Positions 17,432-25,940 of a stretch of 64,000 bases of DNA are shown piece by piece. The DNA comes from Pedobacter cryoconitis (GTDB lineage: Bacteria; Bacteroidota; Bacteroidia; Sphingobacteriales; Sphingobacteriaceae), in the NCBI RefSeq assembly GCF_014207135.1, contig NZ_JACHCC010000012.1, positions 83,569-147,568 of the forward strand. Reading direction: 5' to 3'. Made by a program: the position numbers and the translations under genes. Every line of letters begins with the position of its first letter. Within the stretch, counting starts at the first letter, position 1. The notes under the pieces are model-generated. The model searched no databases and was not told where the DNA came from. It saw only the letters and a program-made list of their open reading frames with translations.

Positions 17432-17722
17432 ATGAACATAGATAAAGAGACGATTTATAAAGTAGCAGACCTTGCCAGAATTGAGATTGTAGCTGATGAA
17501 GTAGGTGCTTTACAGGCTGATATGAATAAAATCCTCACTTTTATGGAGAAACTTAATGAATTGGATACTGAGCAGGTTGAACCTTTGGTTTACATGAATC
17601 CCGAGGTCAACGTCTGGAGAGAAGATGTGGTTAAACAAGACCTTACAGCTTTCGAGGGGCTGAAAAATGCTGCTTTACATAATGAAGAGTTTTTTCTTGT
17701 TCCGAAAATTCTCGATAAATAA
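17432..17722 (+). CDS. gatC: Asp-tRNA(Asn)/Glu-tRNA(Gln) amidotransferase subunit C
   Basis: A 96-residue GatC with the typical start (IDKETIYKVADLARIEI), the middle FMEKLNELDTEQVEPLVY and the C-terminal HNEEFFLVPKILDK. It stabilises the GatA-GatB complex that amidates mischarged tRNA. gatB is also in this window but 31 kb away, so the complex is not encoded by one operon here. gatA is not in the window. Confidence 0.93.
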   Translation: MNIDKETIYKVADLARIEIVADEVGALQADMNKILTFMEKLNELDTEQVEPLVYMNPEVNVWREDVVKQDLTAFEGLKNAALHNEEFFLVPKILDK

Positions 17723-17805
17723 TTACGGCTGTAACAATCGGGAGCTGCATTTGTCTAAACTCAAAAGCTGCTTAAAGCTTTAACATTGTTAAAATATCTG
17801 CTTAA

Positions 17806-18570
17806 ATGGAAAAACCACTAATCAATATCAAGGAAATAGGCCGGAAATACGTTATAGGAACTGAGGTTATCCATGCCTTAAAATCAGTTTCCCTGAATAT
17901 TAATAAAGGAGAATTTGTGGCTTTAATGGGACCATCTGGTTCGGGTAAATCGACTTTGATGAATATTCTGGGTTGCCTGGATACACCTAGTAAAGGTGAA
18001 TATATTCTCAATGGGATCAATGTAAGCCATATGTCCGATGATGCATTGGCAGAGGTTAGAAATCAGGAAATTGGATTTGTGTTTCAAACTTTTAACCTTT
18101 TACCAAGATCCACTTCTCTGGATAATGTGGCTTTGCCATTGATATATGCAGGTATTACTAAGAAGGAACGCGATAAGCGCGCACAACAAGCTTTGGAAAA
18201 TGTCGGCTTGGGTAACCGGATTACACATAAGCCGAATGAACTTTCAGGAGGTCAGCGTCAACGTGTAGCAGTTGCAAGGGCATTAATTAATAATCCTTCT
18301 ATTATCCTTGCAGATGAGCCAACAGGTAACCTGGATACTAAAACTTCTGTTGAAATCATGGGTTTGCTGGAAGAGATTCATAGTAAAGGAAATACCATTA
18401 TCCTGGTAACTCACGAAGAGGATATTGCCTTACACGCGCATAGAATTGTGAGAATGCGTGATGGACTGATTGAGAATGATTATTTAAATACAGATATTAA
18501 AACCGTTTCCCCGAGACTTTCAAAGTTAATGGAGACTGGGGAAGACTTTGAAAAAATCGGACATCATTAA
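17806..18570 (+). CDS. ABC transporter ATP-binding protein (MacB/LolD type)
   Basis: A 254-residue ATPase with Walker A GPSGSGKST, Q-loop FVFQTFNLLP, signature LSGGQRQRVAVARAL and Walker B IILADEPTGNLD, followed by a switch His (LVTHEED). This subfamily pairs with four-helix permeases for lipoprotein release or export of peptides and macrolides. A matching permease lies at 21776, about 3.2 kb downstream, not adjacent. The stop overlaps the next start by one base (TAATG). Confidence 0.92.
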   Translation: MEKPLINIKEIGRKYVIGTEVIHALKSVSLNINKGEFVALMGPSGSGKSTLMNILGCLDTPSKGEYILNGINVSHMSDDALAEVRNQEIGFVFQTFNLLPRSTSLDNVALPLIYAGITKKERDKRAQQALENVGLGNRITHKPNELSGGQRQRVAVARALINNPSIILADEPTGNLDTKTSVEIMGLLEEIHSKGNTIILVTHEEDIALHAHRIVRMRDGLIENDYLNTDIKTVSPRLSKLMETGEDFEKIGHH

Positions 18571-19118
18571 TGAAGATATATACCAAAACCGGAGATAAGG
18601 GAGAAACCTCTCTGATCGGTGGGACACGTGTCCCAAAATTCCACCTCAGGATAGAATGTTATGGTACGGTTGATGAACTGAACTCTTATATCGGGCTTAT
18701 CCAGTGTCAGGAAATCGATAACCATGCAAAAAATGTACTAAAGGAGATACAGGATCGTTTATTCACGATAGGCGCCTCTCTGGCTGCTGACCCTGAAAAA
18801 TCACGTATGAAGATACCCGATCTTAACCTTGCAGACATTACGTTGCTTGAAGAAGAAATGGATCAGATGAATGAGATTCTTCCGGATCTGAAACACTTTG
18901 TACTTCCCGGTGGAAATACAGTTGTTTCTTACTGTCATATTGCAAGATGTATTTGCAGGAGAGCGGAGAGGTTAACGGTACATCTGGCTACAGAAAGTTT
19001 TGTTGATGACAAAGTCACGATATATCTGAACCGATTGAGTGATTACCTGTTTGTGTTGGGCAGGAAGTTAAGTTTCGATAGTAAAACGAATGAAAGTATC
19101 TGGTTACCAAGGTTGTAA
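18570..19118 (+). CDS. Cob(I)yrinic acid a,c-diamide adenosyltransferase (PduO type)
   Basis: 182 residues of the PduO-type ATP:cob(I)alamin adenosyltransferase family. The ATP-binding N-terminus is MKIYTKTGDKGETSLIGGTR, the cobalamin/ATP Arg region is CRRAERLTVHL, and YLNRLSDYLFVLGRKL closes the domain. It makes adenosylcobalamin for mutases or reductases. It overlaps the ABC ATPase gene by one base and is therefore translationally coupled, though no functional link is obvious. Confidence 0.93.
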   Translation: MKIYTKTGDKGETSLIGGTRVPKFHLRIECYGTVDELNSYIGLIQCQEIDNHAKNVLKEIQDRLFTIGASLAADPEKSRMKIPDLNLADITLLEEEMDQMNEILPDLKHFVLPGGNTVVSYCHIARCICRRAERLTVHLATESFVDDKVTIYLNRLSDYLFVLGRKLSFDSKTNESIWLPRL

Positions 19119-19135
19119 ATTAGTTGAAAAATAAA

Positions 19136-19168
19136 TTTGTTTTCGTCAGGTTTTTTAATATACTTTTG
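19136..19168 (+). promoter_or_regulatory. Promoter of the DUF2795 gene
   Basis: TTTG (19136-19139), 21 bp, TACTTTTG (19161-19168). The ATG follows 35 bp after the -7 box. Confidence 0.55.
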
Positions 19169-19202
19169 CAAAATAAATAAGAACAATAAAATAGTATAGA
19201 AT

Positions 19203-19424
19203 ATGTATTGGACATTAGAATTGGCATCGCATTTGGAGGACGCTCCATGGCCTGCAACAAAGGACGAACTTATTGATTATGGTATCAGATCAGGTGCACC
19301 AGTAGAGGTGATTGAAAACCTGCAAGCCCTGGAAGATGATGGTGAACCATATGAAACTATCGAAGAGATTTGGCCGGATTATCCGACTAAAGATGATTTC
19401 TTCTTTAACGAAGACGAGTATTAA
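19203..19424 (+). CDS. DUF2795 domain protein
   Basis: A 73-residue acidic protein. MYWTLELASHLEDAPWPATKDELIDYGIRSG and PVEVIENLQALEDDGEPYETIEEIWPDYP are typical of DUF2795 proteins in Bacteroidota. The family function is not known. The strong own promoter and a strong terminator suggest high expression as a single gene. Confidence 0.88.
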   Translation: MYWTLELASHLEDAPWPATKDELIDYGIRSGAPVEVIENLQALEDDGEPYETIEEIWPDYPTKDDFFFNEDEY

Positions 19425-19440
19425 AACAGACATAATTCAG

Positions 19441-19466
19441 AGCCCCGGTGACGGGGCTTTTTTTTT
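19441..19466 (+). terminator. Strong intrinsic terminator
   Basis: AGCCCCG-TGA-CGGGGCT followed by a run of nine or more T. It is directly downstream of the DUF2795 gene. Confidence 0.9.
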
Positions 19467-19548
19467 GGAACGAAGATTGTTTAATTAATGTCAGGAATTG
19501 TTTGAATTCTGAAATCAATAAATTAACAATCAATCTAAAATTAGAGTT

Positions 19549-19707
19549 ATGGGAAATTTACTTTATTTAGTTGCCGTTGTCCTGATTATATTGTGGGTAA
19601 TTGGCTTTTTCTTTCATGGATTCGGAGATGTAGGTGGTCTGATCCATGTATTATTAGTGATTGCTGTTATAGCTATACTTCTTAAAGTAATAAACAGGGC
19701 AACATAA
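19549..19707 (+). CDS. Small two-helix membrane protein (lmo0937/DUF5670-like)
   Basis: 52 residues, MGNLLYLVAVVLIILWVIGF then FFHGFGDVGGLIHVLLVIAV and ILLKVINRAT. It has two hydrophobic helices joined by a Gly-rich turn. This fits the small lmo0937-family membrane peptides found across bacteria, often linked to stress. The frame lies between two terminators, so it is its own transcription unit. Family assignment rests on my recognition of the GxxG-turn pattern. Confidence 0.7.
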   Translation: MGNLLYLVAVVLIILWVIGFFFHGFGDVGGLIHVLLVIAVIAILLKVINRAT

Positions 19708-19731
19708 AAGGTACCGGATATGATATGTCAG

Positions 19732-19755
19732 AGGCTCCTGCGAAATCAGGAGCCT
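19732..19755. terminator. Bidirectional terminator
   Basis: AGGCTCCTG, 6-nt loop, CAGGAGCCT. It overlaps the end of ispD and serves the small membrane gene on the plus strand and ispD on the minus strand. Confidence 0.7.
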
Positions 19756-20423
19756 TTCTTTTGTAAAAGGAAGGAGGCCAGTTCGAGGTCCTGCGGATAA
19801 GTTATTTTAATATTATTTCTTTCTCCTGTAAGCAGGTTGATATTAAATCCTGCTCTTTCGACCACTGATGCGTCATCAGTAAATTCATTTCTATAAGGTT
19901 GAAGATATGCCTTTCTCAATTGCTCTATCTGGAAAGTCTGAGGTGTCTGGATCATAAACAACTCATTTCTGTTTAAAGCCTCAGAATTTTGACCCTCACG
20001 TTTTATTCTTACAGAGTCTACGGGTTGTATAGCAGTTATAGCATTTCCTTTTTCTTCAGCCATCAGATAGGATTGACTAATCAGTTCTGCACTGACAAGC
20101 GGACGAACGGCATCATGGATGGCTACGATCGCTTTACCTTTAATTGCTTTCAATCCATTGCGTACAGAATCAAAACGCTCCTGACCGCCTTTAACGACCT
20201 GGTGGGGGATTTTAAAATCATGAGTAGTGCAAAGTTTTTCCCAGAACAGATGCTGATGGATATTCAGGACCAGGATAAGCTCAGGATTTAATACACATTT
20301 GTGGAATGCTTCAAGTGTATGCATTAAGATGGGTTTGCCATCCAGTTCCAGAAATTGTTTGGCGACTTCCAGGTTCATCCTGTTGCCTTTGCCACCGGCA
20401 ACAATTATAGCGTAATACTTCAT
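19746..20423 (-). CDS. ispD: 2-C-methyl-D-erythritol 4-phosphate cytidylyltransferase
   Basis: 225 residues of the IspD family. The nucleotide-binding start is YAIIVAGGKGNRM, then LPKQFL-type EVAKQFLELDGKPIL, the VAIHDAVRPLV motif and the TDDASVVERAG segment. It is the CTP-dependent step of the MEP isoprenoid pathway. Monocistronic on the minus strand with hairpins at both sides. Confidence 0.95.
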   Translation of the reverse strand: MKYYAIIVAGGKGNRMNLEVAKQFLELDGKPILMHTLEAFHKCVLNPELILVLNIHQHLFWEKLCTTHDFKIPHQVVKGGQERFDSVRNGLKAIKGKAIVAIHDAVRPLVSAELISQSYLMAEEKGNAITAIQPVDSVRIKREGQNSEALNRNELFMIQTPQTFQIEQLRKAYLQPYRNEFTDDASVVERAGFNINLLTGERNNIKITYPQDLELASFLLQKKGS

Positions 20424-20482
20424 GGCTATAGATTAAGTTTTATTTGTCAAAGATTTTCAAGAAAAATAAGTTTTTTCAGGCA

Positions 20483-20519
20483 AAAAAAATAGGAGAGACC
20501 TAAAAGGTCCTCCTATTTT
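20483..20519. terminator. Intrinsic terminator of queA
   Basis: AAAATAGGAG(A)GACC pairs with GGTCCTCCTATTTT, with A and T runs on either side. Confidence 0.75.
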
Positions 20520-20539
20520 ATATCTTGGGTTTATCACAA

Positions 20540-21589
20540 TTAGATGATCAACATGGCATCACCGTAGCTGTAGAAACGATATTTTTCTTTCAAAGCCACT
20601 TCATAGGCATTTCTTACATAATCATAACCTCCAAATGCACTTACCATCATCAGCAAAGTTGATTCCGGAGTATGGAAATTAGTAATCATGGAATTGGCAA
20701 TGCTGAAATCATATGGAGGGAAAATGAACTTGCTGGTCCAGTCATTTGCAGGTTTAAGTGTTCTTGCAGATGAAACGGCAGATTCGATAGCACGCATTGA
20801 TGTAGTACCAACAGCACAGATACGTCTTTTTTCCGCCAGGGCCTTGTTTACAATGTTTGCTTGTGACTCTTCAATAATGAATTGCTCTGAATCCATTTTG
20901 TGTTTTGTTAAATCTTCAACTTCAACAGACCTGAAAGTACCTAATCCTACGTGAAGTGTTACTTCTGCAAAATTTACTCCTTTTAGTTCCAGACGTTTCA
21001 TTAATTCACGGCTAAAATGCATTCCTGCAGTAGGAGCAGCAACTGCACCTTCGTGTTTAGCGAAAATAGTCTGATAACGTTCTTTATCCTGAGCTGTAGC
21101 TTTACGTTTTATATATTTTGGAAGTGGAGTCTCTCCAAGAATTTCAATGTTTTTTCTGAATTCTTCATCTGTACCGTCAAATAAGAAACGGATGGTACGG
21201 CCACGTGAGGTTGTATTATCTACAACTTCAGCAACTAATAAATCATCATCACCAAAATAAAGTTTATTTCCAACGCGGATTTTACGTGCAGGATCTACTA
21301 AAACATCCCATAAACGTAATTCTTTATTTAGTTCACGTAGTAAAAACACTTCAATTGTAGCACCAGTTTTCTCTTTATTACCGTATAAACGTGCAGGGAA
21401 AACCTTAGTGTTATTCAGTATCATTACATCCTGATCATCAAAATATTCTAAGATATCCTTAAATATTTTATGTTCAATTTTACCGGTGTCTTTATGTAAA
21501 ACCATTAAACGGGCTTCGTCCCTGTGTTCCGAAGGATTATTGGCAACTAATGATTCAGGTAGATTAAACTTAAATTGAGATAACTTCAT
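20540..21589 (-). CDS. queA: tRNA preQ1(34) S-adenosylmethionine ribosyltransferase-isomerase
   Basis: 349 residues from the ATG at 21589 (MKLSQFKFNLPESLVA). Typical QueA segments are RDEARLMVLHK, MILNNTKVFPARL, AAPTAGMHF, VTLHVGLGTFRSVEV and TNFHTPESTLLMMVSAF. It makes the epoxyqueuosine precursor in the wobble position of certain tRNAs. The longer frame to 21628 adds a hydrophobic non-family stretch. A promoter is at 21655-21687. Confidence 0.96.
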   Translation of the reverse strand: MKLSQFKFNLPESLVANNPSEHRDEARLMVLHKDTGKIEHKIFKDILEYFDDQDVMILNNTKVFPARLYGNKEKTGATIEVFLLRELNKELRLWDVLVDPARKIRVGNKLYFGDDDLLVAEVVDNTTSRGRTIRFLFDGTDEEFRKNIEILGETPLPKYIKRKATAQDKERYQTIFAKHEGAVAAPTAGMHFSRELMKRLELKGVNFAEVTLHVGLGTFRSVEVEDLTKHKMDSEQFIIEESQANIVNKALAEKRRICAVGTTSMRAIESAVSSARTLKPANDWTSKFIFPPYDFSIANSMITNFHTPESTLLMMVSAFGGYDYVRNAYEVALKEKYRFYSYGDAMLII

Positions 21590-21631
21590 GTTTTTTAATA
21601 AAATAATTAAGGCCGCAAATTTACGCAATAT

Positions 21632-21659
21632 ATTTGTATAAAAATATATTTATACAAAT
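21632..21659. repeat. 11-bp inverted repeat in the queA/permease divergent region
   Basis: ATTTGTATAAA, 6-nt spacer, TTTATACAAAT. It overlaps TAnnTTTG-like boxes on both strands, so it may be an operator or an accident of opposed promoters in AT-rich DNA. Confidence 0.35.
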
Positions 21660-21687
21660 GTATATTTATATATCTGTCTGAGGCAAA
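21655..21687 (-). promoter_or_regulatory. Promoter of queA
   Basis: Minus-strand TTTG (21684-21687), 21 bp, TACATTTG (21655-21662). The leader to the ATG at 21589 would be about 58 nt. Confidence 0.45.
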
Positions 21688-21752
21688 CCTACAATAAGCG
21701 CGCCGGTTATCTATTTTTATAATTATTTGAGTTAAACTGTAACCTTTTTGGT

Positions 21753-21760
21753 TAGTTTTG
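21753..21760 (+). promoter_or_regulatory. -7 box of the ABC permease gene
   Basis: TAGTTTTG fits TAnnTTTG and lies 15 bp before the ATG at 21776, giving a very short leader. Confidence 0.4.
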
Positions 21761-21775
21761 ATCTAAACAGTAATT

Positions 21776-23017
21776 ATGATGATATTCAGACTTATAGGCG
21801 AAAGTTTCAGGTTTGCTGCCGATGCACTCCGTCAGAATAAACTTCGGACCATGTTATCCTTATTGGGGATCACAATCGGTATATTCACAATTATTGCTGT
21901 TTTTTCGGGTGTAGATACGCTGCGGAACAAATTGCAGCAAAGTGTTGATAAACTGGGCTCCAATACTCTTTTTGTTCAAAAATGGCCATGGGGTTTTGGG
22001 GATTATCCATGGTGGAAATATATAAACAGACCTGATCCTAGCTTAAGAGATTACCAGGCGCTAAAAGAGCGTATGGGGAATGTCGATGGTATTTCTTATG
22101 AAGCGTCTGCAAGTAACAGGACTATTAAATACAGGAGCAGCTCAGTAACTGGAGCATCAGTGAATGCTTCAACACAGGATTATGATAAAACCTGGACACT
22201 AGCTTTCCAGGAGGGAAGATATTTTACGGAAACTGAAGGTAAAACAGGTGCGCCGGTAGTGATTATAGGAGCGCTGATCGCTGATGGATTGTTCAACGGT
22301 GAACCTGCAGTAGGTAAACAAATTAAAGCAATGGGACGCAGGCTTACTGTTATCGGAGTGTTTAAGAAGGAGGGGGAGGACATGTTGGGAATGTCTCAGG
22401 ATAAAAATGTGCTGATTCCTTTAAACCTGGCGAAAAGCGTGTTTGATGTTCAGAATGGGAATTATGGTCCTCAGATCACAGTGAGAGGAAAAACGAGCAT
22501 TCCACTGGAAGAAGTAGAAAGTGAACTGATGGGAACGATGCGCTCTATCCACCGGATCAAACCGGGTGCTGAAGAGGATTTTGCACTGAATAAAACTACA
22601 ATGATTTCAAACCAGCTGGACCTGATGTTTAAAATGGTAAGAATAGCGGGATGGGTAATCGGTGGTTTCTCTATCCTGGTAGGAGGATTTGGTATCGCGA
22701 ATATTATGTTTGTATCTGTAAAAGAACGAACAAATATTATCGGAATCCAAAAATCTCTGGGAGCCAAGAATTATTTTATTCTTCTTCAGTTTATGTTTGA
22801 AGCTATAGCATTGTGCATCTTAGGAGGGTTGCTGGGATTGTTATTGGTATATAGCCTGACGCTGGTGTTTACTTATGGGTTCAAGGTGGAAATTGTACTG
22901 TATATGAAAAACATCATCATGGGAATTGGTATTTCAGTAATCATTGGAACAATATCAGGTTTCTGGCCGGCTTATTCAGCTTCGAGGCTTGATCCGGTGG
23001 AGGCTATCCGGTCGTAA
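21776..23017 (+). CDS. MacB-type ABC transporter permease
   Basis: 413 residues with the MacB/FtsX layout. An N-terminal membrane helix (TMLSLLGITIGIFTIIAVFSG) is followed by a periplasmic MacB-PCD domain of about 230 residues and three C-terminal helices (IAGWVIGGFSILVGGFGIAN, FEAIALCILGGLLGLLLVYS, and IIMGIGISVIIGTISGFWPA). It ends PAYSASRLDPVEAIRS, a classic permease terminus. It probably pairs with the ATPase at 17806. It has its own promoter and a very long terminator hairpin. Confidence 0.92.
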   Translation: MMIFRLIGESFRFAADALRQNKLRTMLSLLGITIGIFTIIAVFSGVDTLRNKLQQSVDKLGSNTLFVQKWPWGFGDYPWWKYINRPDPSLRDYQALKERMGNVDGISYEASASNRTIKYRSSSVTGASVNASTQDYDKTWTLAFQEGRYFTETEGKTGAPVVIIGALIADGLFNGEPAVGKQIKAMGRRLTVIGVFKKEGEDMLGMSQDKNVLIPLNLAKSVFDVQNGNYGPQITVRGKTSIPLEEVESELMGTMRSIHRIKPGAEEDFALNKTTMISNQLDLMFKMVRIAGWVIGGFSILVGGFGIANIMFVSVKERTNIIGIQKSLGAKNYFILLQFMFEAIALCILGGLLGLLLVYSLTLVFTYGFKVEIVLYMKNIIMGIGISVIIGTISGFWPAYSASRLDPVEAIRS

Positions 23018-23018
23018 G

Positions 23019-23100
23019 TTTAAAAACCGGTTGTGTTATTTTTATGGCCGGTCTCCTCAAAATGGAGAATGCCATAAAAATAACACAACCGGTTTTTAAA
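23019..23100 (+). terminator. Long hairpin with nested stem after the permease gene
   Basis: A 30-bp perfect inverted repeat (left arm 23019-23048, right arm 23071-23100). The 22-nt centre contains a second small stem (CTCC/GGAG). The left arm begins two bases after the stop codon. It ends with a T-rich arm and probably terminates both this gene and, on the other strand, the gene at 23262. Confidence 0.7.
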
Positions 23101-23261
23101 TTCTATAAGACCTGGACACCCTATACCGGAAAAACCCGGGAAACAATCTAATCCGGTAGAAAACAGATATACAATAATGCTTAAAGAAAAACTGCATAAA
23201 CGGGAAAATAAAAAGCAGGGAGTATATATAGATAGGGTTAAATTAACGATTTAAGGCATCA

Positions 23262-24458
23262 TTAATCCTCATACCTCTTTGCAATTTCAATTGCCTGAAG
23301 TGTAAACATTTTAGCATAATTCACTGTCAGACTATGAAACTTTATAGGTATGGTATGCGCTATCTCATTCCCTTCTAAATCTATAAGCCGTACATAATTG
23401 TTATGATCAATAACGGTGATACAGGTTTTGCCAAATATGTTTTTATCCTTGATGAGAGAATTGGAGGAATAAGCAAAGATCCAGGGATACTCATATTTTG
23501 TTCGGATCAAGTTGTTGTTTTCATCAAAAATAGACAGATGAGGATGGGATGTTTCTTCTTCTGGGAGAGACAGACATAAAAGTTTTTTATCCAGGTATTT
23601 AGGCTGCCGTGTGGAGGATTTTCCTATGTATCCTGGTGTTTGTCCTGCGATATGGTAAAAATCTCCGTAATCATGACCATGACGATCTATTAACACATTG
23701 CACACACTATAATTGCTGTCATAAGAACTGGATGCTATTTTAAAAGGTCTATCTAATATTTTGTAGGTAATTCCAAGACCTCTTTTAGAAGGCTCAAACC
23801 AGGTGATTTCACCATTTTGCCCGATTGTTGTTTCAAAGTTTACCAAACGTTTTCCTTCATGATTGTACAGCCAGAATAGCTGATGATCATAATCCTGTGC
23901 TTTATTTCTTACTTCTTTAATCAATACCGAAAACAAATAATCTGACCCAAAAACGCTATGGACCAAAAAAGGTTCTTGTCTATATTTCGCCTGATGAATA
24001 GCTATGAATTCGTTCTCTTTAATGTCATAGATACATATCCTTGATAAGGAAAAAGGGGCACCCTTGTCTGCTGCTATTTGGAGCAATAACCTTTCTGGGC
24101 TTAAAACAATGGCGTTTAATAGGAGTTCCTCCCTTAAAAGCTGGACTACCTGATTGTTCTTAAAAGTGAATACGGTGGCGGTCAAAGGCGGACTTTCCGA
24201 AGATGTATACTTAATTTGAATCCAGTAATTAATTCTCAGATTAAGTTCAGTATCCAATTTATGCCATTTGCCTGAAGAAAAATTAGTCGAATAAAATTCA
24301 TCAGAAGTGCTTTCGGGTAATTTATAGACTATATCTCCATCTTTATTGATAAGGTATTCTTTTTCCCTGCTCTGAAAAGCGCGGTATAATCCCAATTGTT
24401 CAAGGTGGGATAAAACGAAGTCCGAATATTTTTCTTCAATAATCGTATGGTGTTGCAT
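23262..24458 (-). CDS. Hypothetical cytoplasmic protein, 398 residues
   Basis: I do not recognise this gene. It has no signal peptide and no membrane helix. The chain has repeated beta-strand motifs of the form V-x-x-x-x-G-[DE] (NKDGDIVYKLPES, DENNNLIRTKYEY, DHNNYVRLIDLEGNEI) of about 40-60 residues each. This resembles a WD40-like or 6- to 7-bladed propeller. The first 30 residues form a helical cap (IIEEKYSDFVLSHLEQLGLY). It is flanked by hairpin terminators, so it is a single-gene unit. Possible roles are a binding scaffold or an immunity-type protein, but nothing in the sequence decides this. Confidence 0.7.
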   Translation of the reverse strand: MQHHTIIEEKYSDFVLSHLEQLGLYRAFQSREKEYLINKDGDIVYKLPESTSDEFYSTNFSSGKWHKLDTELNLRINYWIQIKYTSSESPPLTATVFTFKNNQVVQLLREELLLNAIVLSPERLLLQIAADKGAPFSLSRICIYDIKENEFIAIHQAKYRQEPFLVHSVFGSDYLFSVLIKEVRNKAQDYDHQLFWLYNHEGKRLVNFETTIGQNGEITWFEPSKRGLGITYKILDRPFKIASSSYDSNYSVCNVLIDRHGHDYGDFYHIAGQTPGYIGKSSTRQPKYLDKKLLCLSLPEEETSHPHLSIFDENNNLIRTKYEYPWIFAYSSNSLIKDKNIFGKTCITVIDHNNYVRLIDLEGNEIAHTIPIKFHSLTVNYAKMFTLQAIEIAKRYED

Positions 24459-24578
24459 TGGTCAATTAATTTTAGAATAATTAACAATATAGTGGTATTT
24501 TTTTAATGCTTTTGCGATTTGAAGCATCAGTTTTTGTGTCCTATAGTTTGACCATTTGATACAGTACCCCTTCTTAAT

Positions 24579-24628
24579 ATACAAAGGAAGGCTGCCCTGA
24601 ATTAATTCGGGACAGCCTTCCTTTGTAT
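24579..24628. terminator. Long bidirectional hairpin after the aminotransferase gene
   Basis: A nearly palindromic stem of about 24 bp (ACAAAGGAAGGCTG and its complement in the outer part) with one C/A and one T/G irregularity. The C/A pair becomes G-U in minus-strand RNA. It probably terminates the aminotransferase message. Confidence 0.75.
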
Positions 24629-24650
24629 TGAACTATATTGAATTTATCTT

Positions 24651-25844
24651 TTAAGCTAATTTGGATAATGCTTCTTTGATTCTTGAGACAGCTTTAACTA
24701 ATTGATCTTCCGCTGCGGCATAAGATATACGAATGCAGTTCTCATTACCAAATGCCTCGCCTGTAACTGTAGATACATGAGCCTCATTTAATAAATAAAG
24801 ACACAACTCTTCTGCGTTATTGATTACCTGACCGTTTACGCTTTTACCAAAGTATTCTTTGACTTCAGGGAAGAAATAAAATGCACCATCAGGAAGGTTC
24901 ACCTTAATACCAGGAACCTCTTTCAGTAAACCGTAAACAAGATCTCTGCGTTTTCTAAACTCATTCTTCATCTCAACTACACTTTCTAAACCGCTTTGGT
25001 AAGCAGCAAGGGCAGCACGCTGGGATATGGAAGAAGTTCCTGAAGTGATCTGTCCCTGTAGTTTATCACAGGCAGAAGCAATTATACTGTTAGAAGCCAT
25101 ATAACCAACTCTCCAGCCTGTCATTGCATAAGCTTTAGAGAAACCATTGATGATAATTACTCTGTCTTTAATCGAATCAAAAGAAGCGATAGAAGCGTGT
25201 TTGTCTACGAAGTTAATATGTTCGTAAATCTCATCAGAGATGATATAGATGTTCGGGTGTTTTTCAAATACAGCAGCAAGACTAGCCAGCTCCTCATGAC
25301 TGTAAACAGATCCTGTAGGATTACAAGGAGATGAAAACATGAATACTTTCGTTTTTGGCGTAATCGCAGCCTCCAACTGACCGGCAGTAATCTTAAAATC
25401 ATTTTCAACTGTCGCATTGATGAATACGGTCTCACCTTCAGCTAGTTTAATCATTTCCGAATAGGAAACCCAGTAAGGAGTAGGCACGATGACCTCTTCT
25501 CCCGGATTAACCAGACACATTACAGCATTTGCAAGTGATTGTTTTGCACCTGTTGAAACAACAATCTGATCAAAGGTATAAGTCAGTCCATTTTCATTCT
25601 TCAGCTTCTCAACAATTGCCTTCCGCAATTCAGGATATCCTGATACTGGAGTATAATAAGAATAGTTCTCATCAATTGCCTTTTTAGCGGCCTCCTTAAC
25701 ATGTTCTGGTGTAAAAAAGTCAGGTTCTCCAAAACTTAAATTAATTACATCGATTCCTTTAGCGGTGAGCTCTCTCCCCAGCTTTGCCATTTTAATGGTC
25801 TGTGATTCTGATAGGTTGTTGATTCTTTTCGATAAAAATGTCAT
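24651..25844 (-). CDS. Pyridoxal phosphate-dependent aminotransferase (aspartate aminotransferase-like)
   Basis: 397 residues of fold type I, class I/II aminotransferase. Diagnostic parts are INLSFGEPDFFTPEHV, YYTPVSGYPELRKAI, SSPCNPTGSVYS, the PLP lysine in NGFSKAYAMTGWRVGYMA and the C-terminal RISYAAAEDQL with the substrate-carboxylate Arg. The usual substrate is aspartate or another dicarboxylic or aromatic amino acid. The ATG at 25844 (MTFLSKRINN) is chosen because a minus-strand promoter box lies at 25863-25870. Confidence 0.95.
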   Translation of the reverse strand: MTFLSKRINNLSESQTIKMAKLGRELTAKGIDVINLSFGEPDFFTPEHVKEAAKKAIDENYSYYTPVSGYPELRKAIVEKLKNENGLTYTFDQIVVSTGAKQSLANAVMCLVNPGEEVIVPTPYWVSYSEMIKLAEGETVFINATVENDFKITAGQLEAAITPKTKVFMFSSPCNPTGSVYSHEELASLAAVFEKHPNIYIISDEIYEHINFVDKHASIASFDSIKDRVIIINGFSKAYAMTGWRVGYMASNSIIASACDKLQGQITSGTSSISQRAALAAYQSGLESVVEMKNEFRKRRDLVYGLLKEVPGIKVNLPDGAFYFFPEVKEYFGKSVNGQVINNAEELCLYLLNEAHVSTVTGEAFGNENCIRISYAAAEDQLVKAVSRIKEALSKLA

Positions 25845-25862
25845 GATTCGCTTATAAGAAAG

Positions 25863-25891
25863 CAAATATAAAAACCTAGAGCAATTTGCAA
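25863..25891 (-). promoter_or_regulatory. Promoter of the aminotransferase gene
   Basis: Minus-strand TTG (25889-25891), 18 bp, TATATTTG (25863-25870). This places transcription just upstream of the ATG at 25844 and excludes the longer frame to 25865. Confidence 0.5.
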
Positions 25892-25932
25892 CTAAAAAAA
25901 GTACTTTTTAATGTAATATGATTATGAAAACG

Positions 25933-25940
25933 TATTTTTG
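25933..25940 (+). promoter_or_regulatory. -7 box of the CDF transporter gene
   Basis: TATTTTTG overlaps the TTG at 25938, so that codon is probably promoter and not the start. Confidence 0.45.

Noticed and set aside
23178..23255. A short frame of 25 codons starting MLKEKLHKRENKK.
   Set aside because: Too short, no promoter, no similarity recognised; the region is AT-rich.
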